Below, piece by piece: positions 17,784 through 25,570 of a stretch of 58,410 bases of DNA. The DNA comes from Planctomycetia bacterium (GTDB taxonomy: Bacteria; Planctomycetota; UBA1135; UBA2386). Where the stretch lies: positions 1 through 58,410 of the forward strand of contig SXPB01000023.1 in assembly GCA_005776475.1 (NCBI GenBank). Direction: 5' to 3'. The translations under genes and the position numbers were made by a program. A model generated the notes under the pieces. That model had not been told where the DNA came from and did not search any database. It saw only the letters and a list, made by a program, of their open reading frames with translations. Position 1 is the first letter of the stretch. Every line of letters starts with the position of its first letter.

Positions 17784-17937
17784 GCAGTCAGTATCGCCGG
17801 TTCGGAGTTTGGTTGTGTAAGTCGACGGTCAGTCGCTGGCGCGGGCGACGGGGACCTCAAGCCCCTGGCAAGCCGAGGATGAGGTTGCCATGGACGCGTG
17901 GATTGTTAGGGTTGGAGGCCGTCCCCAGGCCTTTGCC

Positions 17938-19266
17938 ATGTCGAACCTACTGCGTCCATTCTGCGTCGTGTGGTTCAGTTCCATTTTGGTTGCGCAGACG
18001 CCGCAGTGGCGCCTCCATCCCGTCGCGACTCCGACCTTCGTCACCGGTGCGCAGCTCAGCTACGACCACCTGCGCGATCGAGTGGTGCGCTTCGGCGGGT
18101 CCCAGGGCTATCAGTTGTCGAGCGGGCTGTTCGAACTCGACGGCGATGACTGGGCAGCGGTAGTCGCAGTGGGACCGAGCGGTCGTGTATCGCACGTGAT
18201 GGCGTTCGACGATGTGCGCGCGGAGACCGTCGTCTACGGCGGGGCCTTCCTCGGTCCGACCTTCTGGACCGACACCTGGCGCTGGAACGGCACGTCGTGG
18301 TCGCAGGCGGTTTCGGCGAACGTGCCGTCGGCGATGTACGAGCCGGCGATGTGCTACGACGAAGCGCGCCGCTGCATGGTATTGAACGGCGCTGGGCAGA
18401 CCTGGGAGTGGAACGGTACGAATTGGCAGCAGCGCCTGGCCGCACACACGCCCGGGGCGCGCAGTCACCACACGATGGCCTACGACGCGTCGCGACAGCG
18501 AACGGTGTTGTTCGGCGGCCGCATCGGTGCCACGGACCAGTTCGATACCTGGGAGTGGGATGGCGTGAACTGGGTGCAGAGGCTCGCTAGCGGACCCAAC
18601 GCTGCGTACCCGAGCATGGCCTTCGATCGCGAACGACGGCGTTGTGTCATGCTCGGCCATGCGCCAGGGCAAGTAGTCGGAGCCGAGTACGACGGAGTGG
18701 CGTGGACCGTCGCGCCGGTGCCGTTGCCCATGCCCGGCGAACCGAACCTGGTCTACGATCGTCAACGCGGCCGCGTGGTCTGCTGGTCGGCTCGCGACGT
18801 GAACGGAGGCCCCGCTGGTTGGACGTGGTCGTACGAAAGCGTCGGATTGGCCGTGGCCCAACCGTACGGAGTCGGCTGCGGCACTCCGACTCTGGTCGCG
18901 GTGGCGGATCCCACAGCGCGACCACTGCTCGGCGGCACGTTCGGGATCGACATCGTCAACATGCCGACGCCGTTCGCGTTCGTTTGCATCGGCTGGACCA
19001 ACCGACAGTTCGGCGGCGCGCCGCTGCCGACAACGCTGGCAAGCGTCGGCATGCCGCAGTGCCTGTTGCTGCAGAGCCTCGACGTGCTGTCGTTGCCGGC
19101 GGCTGCGAACGGACCCGGCTCGGCGCGCTTCACAACGGTGGTACCGCAGGATGCGCAACTGCTCGGCGTGCGGTTCTTCGCGCAACCGTGGGCTATCGCG
19201 CCGGGTGCCAACGTCTTCGGCGGCATCATGGCCAACGGCATCGCAGTGACCGTTGGCTCCTGGTGA
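17938..19266 (+). CDS. Secreted Kelch-like protein with C-terminal planctomycete module
   Basis: A 442-residue protein with signal peptide VVWFSSILVAQ. About five Kelch-type repeats follow, seen as recurring DxxRxRVVRFGG, RAETVVYGGAF, ARRCMVLNGAG, RQRTVLFGGR and RRRCVMLGH, each with a W-x-W-N/D-G motif (WRWNGTSW, WEWNGTNW, WEWDGVNW). They should form a beta-propeller. The last 130 residues (YGVGCGTPTLVA to the end) match the C-terminal module of several other secreted proteins here. The start at 17938 gives the signal peptide. The gene lies 31 bases before the selenoprotein gene and may be co-transcribed with it. Confidence 0.82.
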   Translation: MSNLLRPFCVVWFSSILVAQTPQWRLHPVATPTFVTGAQLSYDHLRDRVVRFGGSQGYQLSSGLFELDGDDWAAVVAVGPSGRVSHVMAFDDVRAETVVYGGAFLGPTFWTDTWRWNGTSWSQAVSANVPSAMYEPAMCYDEARRCMVLNGAGQTWEWNGTNWQQRLAAHTPGARSHHTMAYDASRQRTVLFGGRIGATDQFDTWEWDGVNWVQRLASGPNAAYPSMAFDRERRRCVMLGHAPGQVVGAEYDGVAWTVAPVPLPMPGEPNLVYDRQRGRVVCWSARDVNGGPAGWTWSYESVGLAVAQPYGVGCGTPTLVAVADPTARPLLGGTFGIDIVNMPTPFAFVCIGWTNRQFGGAPLPTTLASVGMPQCLLLQSLDVLSLPAAANGPGSARFTTVVPQDAQLLGVRFFAQPWAIAPGANVFGGIMANGIAVTVGSW

Positions 19267-19297
19267 CGCCACGCACTATGCAGCACCGAGGAGAACC

Positions 19298-20215
19298 ATG
19301 CAGAACCCATCGATGGCTTGGCTCGTAGTCGCGGCGCTGGCAGTCGGTCCGGCCCTTTCGCAGCGACATCCCCATTTCGACGACGCCGGCGCGCTTCTAT
19401 GGCAAACCAAGTTCGCGGCGGCGAAGGCGGCGGCGAAGGAAGCTGACAAGTTGATCTTCGTGGAGTACGGACGCGCCGCTTGAGGCAACTGCCGCGCGCT
19501 CGTGCAGCGCGTGCTCACCGCGGACTCGATCAAGCAGCGCCTCGGCGAGTTGGCAATCGGGTTCGCGGCCGATTGCGACGAGCCCGACGGCAACATCGAC
19601 ATCCTGATCCACGACAATCTTCCGAATGCGAGCACGCTGCCGTTCGTGGCGTTCCTGACGCCGGACGGGCAGTGGGTGTGTGGTGCCAGCGGCTACCAGG
19701 AGATCGACGCGATGCGCGCGTTGCTCGACCAGGCCGCGGCATCGACGCTGATGGATGCCAAGCCCGAAGTGCGGAAGGCGCTCGAGAAGCACGCGGCGGC
19801 GGCTGCGGCGGCGCTGGCCAAGAGCGACTGGAAGCTGGTACTCGCGGCGGCGCGCGAAGCCAAGAAGTCGACGGGCCGTTGCCCCGAACGCAAAACGATC
19901 GTCGAAGCGGAACGCAAGGCGCGCGCCTGGGCCGTTGCCGAGTTCGAGTCGATCGTGCAAGCCGCCAATGCGGGTGGCGAACTGGTCTCGTTGCGCAAGC
20001 GCCTCACTGCGATGAAGGCGCCGTTCGCCGGTGAGCCCGAAGCGCTGGATTGCGATGCGGGCTTGAAGGCGTTGCAGCGGCTGCAGGTCGTGCGCGAGGT
20101 CGAGGCCGGGGGCAATCCGGCGAAGAACCTGCGGCCGCGTTCGGCTGAGCCGTTCAAGGGCACGCGCTGGACGGCGCTGTTCGAACCGCCGGTCGCGCCG
20201 TCGACCGGCAAGTAG
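19298..20215 (+). CDS. Thioredoxin-fold selenoprotein (UGNC motif)
   Basis: A 305-residue exported protein if TGA at 19481-19483 is read as selenocysteine (residue 62). The signal peptide is MAWLVVAALAVGPALS, and GAGGAGA stands three bases before the ATG. The thioredoxin-like segment KLIFVEYGRAA-U-GNCRALVQ places Sec at the first position of a CXXC motif, with Cys65 as partner. Both halves are in one frame with no other start for the second. An 8-bp hairpin (19493-19513) with loop CGTGC begins nine bases after the TGA. The C-terminal part is helical and charged. The likely role is thiol-disulfide redox work outside the cytoplasm. A nonsense mutation at the codon of a redox cysteine is the alternative. 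Confidence 0.8.
19493..19513 (+). promoter_or_regulatory. Candidate bacterial SECIS element
   Basis: Eight consecutive pairs (one G-U) close a five-base loop CGTGC, with G at the second loop position. The loop begins 18 nucleotides after the in-frame TGA. Bacterial SECIS hairpins recognised by SelB lie directly downstream of the UGA, with the apical loop about 16-37 nucleotides away and a G among its first two bases. Position, size and loop all fit. In DNA this rich in G and C, hairpins are common, so the fit supports recoding but does not prove it. Confidence 0.6.
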
Positions 20216-20218
20216 GCC

Positions 20219-20422
20219 TCAGTCGCAGCCCGGCTCTTCGCTGATCAGGGCGAGGTCGTTGCAGGCGTTCCACAGCATCACCATCGCCTGCTTGCAGTTC
20301 GCGGTCGCGACCGGCGGCAAGTCGTGGCGCGCGCTCAGCGCCTTCAGCCGCGCATAGAGGTCCAGCAGTTCGAGATCGTCCTTCGACAGCGGGCGTCCGA
20401 GCAGATCGGTCTTCGTGGTCAT
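20219..20422 (-). CDS. Small protein downstream of the AMP-ligase gene
   Basis: A 67-residue, helical protein (MTTKTDLLGRPL, DLELLDLYARLKALSARHD, then two cysteines in ANCKQAM and NACNDLAL). The family is not recognised. It follows the phenylacetate-CoA-ligase-type gene by 15 bases on the same strand, and the sequence TCGAGGAGACGACC just ahead of its ATG contains a strong GAGGAGA ribosome-binding site. This supports a real, co-expressed gene, perhaps a partner of the ligase. Confidence 0.7.
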   Translation of the reverse strand: MTTKTDLLGRPLSKDDLELLDLYARLKALSARHDLPPVATANCKQAMVMLWNACNDLALISEEPGCD

Positions 20423-20437
20423 GGTCGTCTCCTCGAC

Positions 20438-21781
20438 TCAGTACTGCGGCCGCAGGTCCTGCAGACGCTTCGCCTTCAATTCGAAGCGCGGCAGCTCGCC
20501 GGTCTTCGCCTGTTCGACGTTGAAGCGCAGTCCCTCGTGCGCATCGGCCAGGTCCTTGCCGAGCTTCGCCTGCAGCCGCGGCCAGCAGTCGCCGGCGTCG
20601 GGCTTCAACTCGACCTTCACGGTGATCTCGTCCTGCACCGAGTCGACGCGCGTGATCACGATCTGGAACTCTTCGACCTCCGCGTGCTCGCGCACGACCG
20701 CTTCGACGGCGCGTGGATACACGTTGGTGCCGCGGATCAGCTTCATGTCGTCGACGCGACCGAGAATGCCGCCTTCGTAGATGTCGCCGGTGCGGCCGCA
20801 GGTGCAGCGCGTGTGCGGCACCTTGCAGACGAGGTCCTTGGTGCGGTAGCGGATCAGCGGGATGAAGCCGCGCCCGAACGACGTCACCACGCGTTCACCG
20901 CGTTGGCCGTAGGCCACCGGGTTGCCTGAGTCGGGGTCGAGCACTTCCTCGATGAAGTGGTCCTCGATGATGTGCGGGCCGCCAGGTTGGTGGTCGCACT
21001 CGAAGATCATGATGGTGCCGATCTCGGTCATGCCGGCGGTGTCGCCGCACTTCCCGCCCCACATGTCCTCGATCATCTTCTTCACCGCGGGGATCGAACC
21101 GGCCGGCTCGCCACTGACGATCACGCGCCGCACCTTGCCGTCCTTCTTCAGGTCGATGCCCATCTTCTCGGCGGTCTGGCCCATGCGCAGCGCGTAGGTC
21201 GGCGTCGCGCACACGACGGTGACGCCCATCTCGACGATCTGCTTCACGCGCTGCTCGGTCGTCATGTTGCCGGACGCCAGCGTCAGGCAACCCATCTTCT
21301 CGCAGCAGTAGTGCGCACCCCAGAAGCCGATGAACGAGCCGTACGAGAACGCGAAGAACACCGTGTCCGTCGGCCGGATGCCGAAGCCCCAGAAGCCGTA
21401 ACACCACATGTCGGCGATCCACGACCAGTCCTTGCGGCTGTCGAGAACGCGCAGCGGTTGCCGGCCCGACGTGCCCGACGTGAGGTGGTAGCGGATCGCA
21501 TCGCTTTGCGGGCGGGTGACGAGATCGCCGAACAGCGGCTTCTCGGCCTGGTTCGCCATCCAATCCTCGCGCGTCATGAACGGCAGGCGACGGATGTCGT
21601 CGAGCGTCTTGATGTGTTCGGGTCGCACTCCCGCCTTGTCGTAGAGCCGGCGATGGAACGGCGAAGTGTGGTAGGCGCGTTCGACCAGCTTCTGCAGCTT
21701 GATCGCCTGCAGGGCGCGCAGATGCTCCTTCGGCAGCGTCTCAGTCTTGGGATTCCAGAACGTCGACTCGGTGGCTGGCAA
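20438..21781 (-). CDS. Phenylacetate-CoA ligase family AMP-forming enzyme
   Basis: A 447-residue member of the PaaK branch of the ANL adenylate-forming family. It has the P-loop-like YHLTSGTSGRQPLRV, the DTAGMTEIGTI adenine-binding block, the IRYRTKDLV segment followed by the cysteine group CTCGRTGDI, and the C-terminal domain LGRVDDMKLIRGTNVYPRAV. The enzyme joins an aromatic or other carboxylate to CoA via an acyl-AMP. None of the usual phenylacetate pathway genes (paaABCDE) is adjacent, so the substrate is open. Confidence 0.92.
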   Translation of the reverse strand: MPATESTFWNPKTETLPKEHLRALQAIKLQKLVERAYHTSPFHRRLYDKAGVRPEHIKTLDDIRRLPFMTREDWMANQAEKPLFGDLVTRPQSDAIRYHLTSGTSGRQPLRVLDSRKDWSWIADMWCYGFWGFGIRPTDTVFFAFSYGSFIGFWGAHYCCEKMGCLTLASGNMTTEQRVKQIVEMGVTVVCATPTYALRMGQTAEKMGIDLKKDGKVRRVIVSGEPAGSIPAVKKMIEDMWGGKCGDTAGMTEIGTIMIFECDHQPGGPHIIEDHFIEEVLDPDSGNPVAYGQRGERVVTSFGRGFIPLIRYRTKDLVCKVPHTRCTCGRTGDIYEGGILGRVDDMKLIRGTNVYPRAVEAVVREHAEVEEFQIVITRVDSVQDEITVKVELKPDAGDCWPRLQAKLGKDLADAHEGLRFNVEQAKTGELPRFELKAKRLQDLRPQY

Positions 21782-21853
21782 GGTCGTGCTCCGTCGAGGG
21801 GGGCGCGGAGCCTAGACGACGGCAACGCCGGCTGCGAGGCCGAGCCTGTGCGG

Positions 21854-22369
21854 TCAGCGCCGGGGTTCGGCGGGTGGGACGGCGCCGGCGGTGCGTTCGA
21901 GCATGGCCTTCAAGTGCAGGGCGACGAACGGCAGTCGAGCGCGCTGAACCGGAGACAGGTGGCGGTAGCCGCGGATCACGCCGCGGCAGGCGGCGGCCCC
22001 ACAGGCGCACACGAACGGCGAGGCCATGTCCCACTCGGTGGTGTCGTAGTCGAAGGTCACCGGCTCCCCGGCGGCGATCGGGGCCACCGCGATCAGGGAA
22101 CGCCCCACCAGCCGTGTCACCGGGGCGCAGGAGTGGTCGGCAAACCGCCAGGCCAGGACTCCGCGATAGCCGCCGTGCACGGCCTCGGCGTCGAGGTGTT
22201 CGTCGATGCCAACCTGCAGGGTGTAGCGGGTCGGGACGCCGCGCACCGAACCGCCGAGCGCGAGGACTTCGTCGCCCACGGCGAAGTCGACGGTGGCGAC
22301 GGCCCGTTCCTGGTCGGTATGGGCGAGCACGGTGACGCCGGGCAGGGAATGGACGACCAGATTGGGCAT
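21854..22369 (-). CDS. SET-domain protein
   Basis: A 171-residue protein with the core SET signatures: FADHSCAPV (residues 76-84, the NHSC-type motif), ELxxxY-type segment EPVTFDYDTTEW (102-113) and a post-SET cysteine group CACGAAACRG (121-130) that would bind zinc. SET proteins transfer methyl groups from S-adenosylmethionine to lysines; bacterial members are scattered and mostly unstudied. The protein is about as small as a SET domain can be. The target is unknown. Confidence 0.83.
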   Translation of the reverse strand: MPNLVVHSLPGVTVLAHTDQERAVATVDFAVGDEVLALGGSVRGVPTRYTLQVGIDEHLDAEAVHGGYRGVLAWRFADHSCAPVTRLVGRSLIAVAPIAAGEPVTFDYDTTEWDMASPFVCACGAAACRGVIRGYRHLSPVQRARLPFVALHLKAMLERTAGAVPPAEPRR

Positions 22370-22448
22370 ACGCGGTCAGGCAACGCAGAAGAGCATCGCC
22401 AACCCACCGTTGCTTGACGTCAGTAGCGGACGCAGGTCTGCTGCGTCG

Positions 22449-23456
22449 GTGCCGCCGGTTGCCACCTTCGCGATTCCGTGCCGCAATGCCGGGGCGCATC
22501 TGCGGCCCCTGCTGCGGTCGCTGCTGGCGCAGACGTGCCAGGACTTCGCGTTGCTATTGGTCGATGACGCGTCGAGCGACGGGTCGCCCGAGCTGGCGAA
22601 GGACATCGCCGGCGATCGCATCGCGGTGCATCGCAACGATCCGGCCCTTGGCATCGGCGGCAACTGGAACCGCTGCCTCGAACTCGCGGCGACGCCGTTC
22701 GTTTGCCTGGCGCACCACGACGACGTCTACGAACCCCGCTACCTGGAAGTGATGCTGGCGGCGCTCACGGCGCGACCGGATGCCGGCTTTGCGCACTGCC
22801 GCGCGTCGGGCATCGGTGCTGGCGGCGAGGCGCAGTGGTCGCCGGCGGAGAGCTACAAGGAGCACTTCTGGAAGACGTCACCGGGTCTCGACCGGGCGGC
22901 GCACTACGAACGGTTGTGGCGCGGCAACTTCATCGTCTGCCCGTCGATCCTCTACCGCCGGGAGGCGGTGCGCGCGGTCGGCGGCTTCCGCCAGGACCTC
23001 GGTTTTGCGCTCGACTGGGAGTTTTCGTTCCGGCTGCTGCGCGCGGGCCACGGCATCGTCGATGTGCCCGACGTGTTGATGCACTACCGGCGCCATGGCC
23101 ATGCGGCGACGGCGGCGGCGAATGCGAACAGCTCGCGCTTCACCGAGGAGATCGCGGTGCTGCGCGAAGTGCGGGCGCAGGGGCTCGCGGCCGGACTGCT
23201 GCACGGGCGTCACGAAGTCAGCCCGGCGGTGCGCAACAACGTGCTGCACGAGGCGCTCGCCGATCTGCACGCGAAGCGGTTCGCGTCGGTCACGCACAAG
23301 CTGGAGTTCTTGCGGCAGCACGCGCCGGAGTTGTGGCGCGATCCGTACGTGCGCGCGTTCCGTTCGCTCTGGCGGCTCGGCTTGCCGGGGCGTTGGGCGC
23401 TGACGGCGGGGCGGCTGCTGGCCGTGCGTTTTGGTCTCGGCGCCGGGGGCGGCTAG
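22449..23456 (+). CDS. Family 2 glycosyltransferase
   Basis: About 335 residues with a GT-A fold beginning almost at the N terminus (ATFAIPCRNAGAHL, LLLVDDASSDGS). The acidic sugar-nucleotide motif is LAHHDDVYEPRYL, and CPSILYRREAVRAVGGFR is typical of family 2. The start is uncertain: GTG at 22449 fits the domain boundary, while an ATG at 22293 would run far into the opposite-strand SET gene. It probably adds a sugar to a surface polysaccharide. Another family 2 enzyme follows 113 bases on. Confidence 0.85.
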   Translation: MPPVATFAIPCRNAGAHLRPLLRSLLAQTCQDFALLLVDDASSDGSPELAKDIAGDRIAVHRNDPALGIGGNWNRCLELAATPFVCLAHHDDVYEPRYLEVMLAALTARPDAGFAHCRASGIGAGGEAQWSPAESYKEHFWKTSPGLDRAAHYERLWRGNFIVCPSILYRREAVRAVGGFRQDLGFALDWEFSFRLLRAGHGIVDVPDVLMHYRRHGHAATAAANANSSRFTEEIAVLREVRAQGLAAGLLHGRHEVSPAVRNNVLHEALADLHAKRFASVTHKLEFLRQHAPELWRDPYVRAFRSLWRLGLPGRWALTAGRLLAVRFGLGAGGG

Positions 23457-23468
23457 GCTCTGCCGCGA

Positions 23469-23573
23469 ATGCCGACCCGTGCCGAGTCCGTGGCCGCGAT
23501 CCGCCAGCGTTTGCCCGGCGCCCGGAAACGGCTGCCGGCACAGTGCGCAGCCTCGCGTGAGGCCGGCTCGTGA
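23469..23573 (+). CDS. Possible 34-residue leader peptide coupled to the next glycosyltransferase
   Basis: An ATG at 23469 opens a short frame (MPTRAESVAAIRQRLPGAR at its start) whose TGA overlaps the GTG start of the glycosyltransferase at 23570 as GTGA. The peptide is basic with no recognised family. The overlap would couple translation of the two. No strong ribosome-binding site precedes the ATG, so this may be chance. Confidence 0.28.
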   Translation: MPTRAESVAAIRQRLPGARKRLPAQCAASREAGS

Positions 23574-24634
23574 CGGGAAGCGCGGCAGGCCCGCGGGTCG
23601 CCGTCGTCGTGCTCAACTGGGACGGGCTCGGGCTGACGCGCGCGTGCGTGCAGTCGCTGTTGGCGCAGAGCCATGCGAATCTCGAGATCCACGTCGTCGA
23701 CAACGGTTCGCAGAACGCCGAAGCCGCCGCGCTGCAGGCGGAATTCGGTGAACGCATTCGCCTGCATGCGCTACCGGTCAACACGGGCTTCACCGGCGGC
23801 TGCAACCACGCCATGGCGATCGTGCTCGCCGAGGCGCGCTGTGAGTTCTTGGCGCTGCTCAACAACGACGCCGAAGCGGATCCGCGCTGGGTCGAAGAGA
23901 TGGTCGCCGCCGCGGCCGAGCCGCGTATCGGCGCGGTCGCCAGCCGCATGCGGTTGTTCGATTCGCCCGAGCTGCTCGACGGTGCCGGCGTCTGGTTGCT
24001 GAGCAATGGCGACTCGGCGCCGCGCGGTCGCCTGCAGCCGGCGACCGCGTGGAACGATCCTGACGACGTGCTGGGGGCCTGCGGTGGTGCGGTGCTGTTG
24101 CGCGCCTCGATGCTGCGCACGATCGGCACCTTCCGGGCGGACTTCTTCGCCAACTTCGAAGACGTCGACCTGATGCTGCGCGCGCACATGGCCGGCTGGC
24201 GCATCCGGTATTCGCCACGGGCGGAAGTGCGCCACCACCTCAACGCGACGATCCGGCGCGTGCGCGACCTCGCGTTCAACGTGCGCTCGGTGCGCAACGC
24301 GACCTGGGCCTTCGCCGTGAACCTGCCGCTGCCGGTCCTGTTGCTCAACCTGCCCGGGTTCCTGGCCAGCAACCTCGCGATCCTCGTGCTGATGCCCCTG
24401 GTCGGTCGCGGTGCGGTCGCGGTGGCGTTCTGGCGCGGCCGCTGGCAGGCGTTGCGCGAACTGCCGGCGATCCTGGCCGAACGACGACGCCTCAGGCCGT
24501 TGCGGCAGGCCTCGTGGTGGCGGGTGTGGTGGGGGCAACGTTGCTTCCTCGTCGAATACCTGCGCCTGCTGCTGTTGCGCCTGAAACGCCATCGCATCGG
24601 GCTGATGGACGGTCGTCGCGATCGGGCACGCTGA
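23570..24634 (+). CDS. Family 2 glycosyltransferase, rhamnosyltransferase-like
   Basis: A 354-residue enzyme. Its GT-A domain has VAVVVLNWDGLGLTRACVQS, HVVDNGSQNAE, the donor motif LALLNNDAEADPRWVEEM and the acceptor-side ANFEDVDLMLRAHMAGW. The last third contains a hydrophobic stretch (LPLPVLLLNLPGFLASNLA) that probably anchors it to the membrane. Relatives transfer rhamnose or similar sugars to O-antigen-like polysaccharides. The GTG start at 23570 is close to the domain start. Confidence 0.88.
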   Translation: MTGSAAGPRVAVVVLNWDGLGLTRACVQSLLAQSHANLEIHVVDNGSQNAEAAALQAEFGERIRLHALPVNTGFTGGCNHAMAIVLAEARCEFLALLNNDAEADPRWVEEMVAAAAEPRIGAVASRMRLFDSPELLDGAGVWLLSNGDSAPRGRLQPATAWNDPDDVLGACGGAVLLRASMLRTIGTFRADFFANFEDVDLMLRAHMAGWRIRYSPRAEVRHHLNATIRRVRDLAFNVRSVRNATWAFAVNLPLPVLLLNLPGFLASNLAILVLMPLVGRGAVAVAFWRGRWQALRELPAILAERRRLRPLRQASWWRVWWGQRCFLVEYLRLLLLRLKRHRIGLMDGRRDRAR

Positions 24635-24767
24635 GCCGGCGCTGCTGGGTTTCGCGACAGCCCGGGACTCATGGCGGGAAACGCGGCAAGGCGCTCAAGC
24701 GCGCCGCCGGATCGCCCATCATCCGAGTGGCGCAGTCGAGTTCGGCGCCTGGAACAGCACCGCGGCA

Positions 24768-25541
24768 ATGGACCTCTTCAGCATTCTCGGCCTCGTCGTC
24801 GCCTTCGTCGGGATCATCGGCGGCATGATCCTCGAAGGTGGTCACCCCAGCGACTTGCTGCAGGTCACCGCGTTCATGATCGTGATCATCGGCTCGCTCG
24901 GCGCCACCATGGTGGCGACGCTGCCGTCCGACATGGGGTTCGCGATGAAGGCCCTGAAGAAGTGGGCCATGCCGGGCAAGTACGACTTCCACGGGCTGAT
25001 GGAGAAGATCCTCGAACTCGCCAACCTGGCGCGTCGTGAAGGCCTGCTCGCGCTCGAGACGTACGCCAACAGCGGTCAGGGCGACCCGTTCCTGGTGAAG
25101 TGCCTCACGCTGGCGATCGACGGCAGCTCGGCCGAAGCGATCCGCGAGACGGTCGAAGTCGACATGCACATCGCCGAGGAAGACGACAAGGCGGGCATGA
25201 AGTTCTGGGAGACCTGGGGTGCTTTGGCGCCGACGGTCGGCGTGCTCGGCGCCGTGCTGGGTCTGATGCACGTGATGAGTGTGCTCGACCAGCCGGCGCT
25301 GATCGGCCCCGGCATCGCCGTCGCGTTCGTCGCGACGGTCTACGGCGTCGGTTACGCGAACGTCGTGTGCCTGCCGATGTCGTTCAAGCTCAAGCGCCAC
25401 ATCGAACACGACCAGTTGCTGAAGAACATGGTGCTCGAGGGCGTCGTCGGCATCCAGTCCGGTGTCGCGCCGGGCGCCCTGCGCAGCAAGTTGAAGGTCT
25501 ACCTCGGTGCCCACGGCGCCGCGCACGACAAGAAGCACTGA
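24768..25541 (+). CDS. motA: Flagellar stator protein MotA
   Basis: A 257-residue protein with four membrane helices (ILGLVVAFVGIIGGMIL, AFMIVIIGSLGATMVATL, then after the cytoplasmic domain APTVGVLGAVLGLMHVMSV and GIAVAFVATVYGVGYANVV). The conserved channel proline lies in WGALAPTVGVLGAVLGL. With MotB it forms the proton- or sodium-driven stator that turns the flagellar motor. motB follows 29 bases downstream. No other flagellar genes are in the window, so the pair is detached from the main flagellar cluster. Confidence 0.95.
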   Translation: MDLFSILGLVVAFVGIIGGMILEGGHPSDLLQVTAFMIVIIGSLGATMVATLPSDMGFAMKALKKWAMPGKYDFHGLMEKILELANLARREGLLALETYANSGQGDPFLVKCLTLAIDGSSAEAIRETVEVDMHIAEEDDKAGMKFWETWGALAPTVGVLGAVLGLMHVMSVLDQPALIGPGIAVAFVATVYGVGYANVVCLPMSFKLKRHIEHDQLLKNMVLEGVVGIQSGVAPGALRSKLKVYLGAHGAAHDKKH

Positions 25542-25570
25542 GTTCTCGCCACTGACCAGGAAGAAGTGCG

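Noticed and set aside
17784-17937. Possible mobile element remnant in the 154-base gap, because of slightly lower G+C
   Set aside because: No inverted repeats, target duplication or transposase fragment could be identified.
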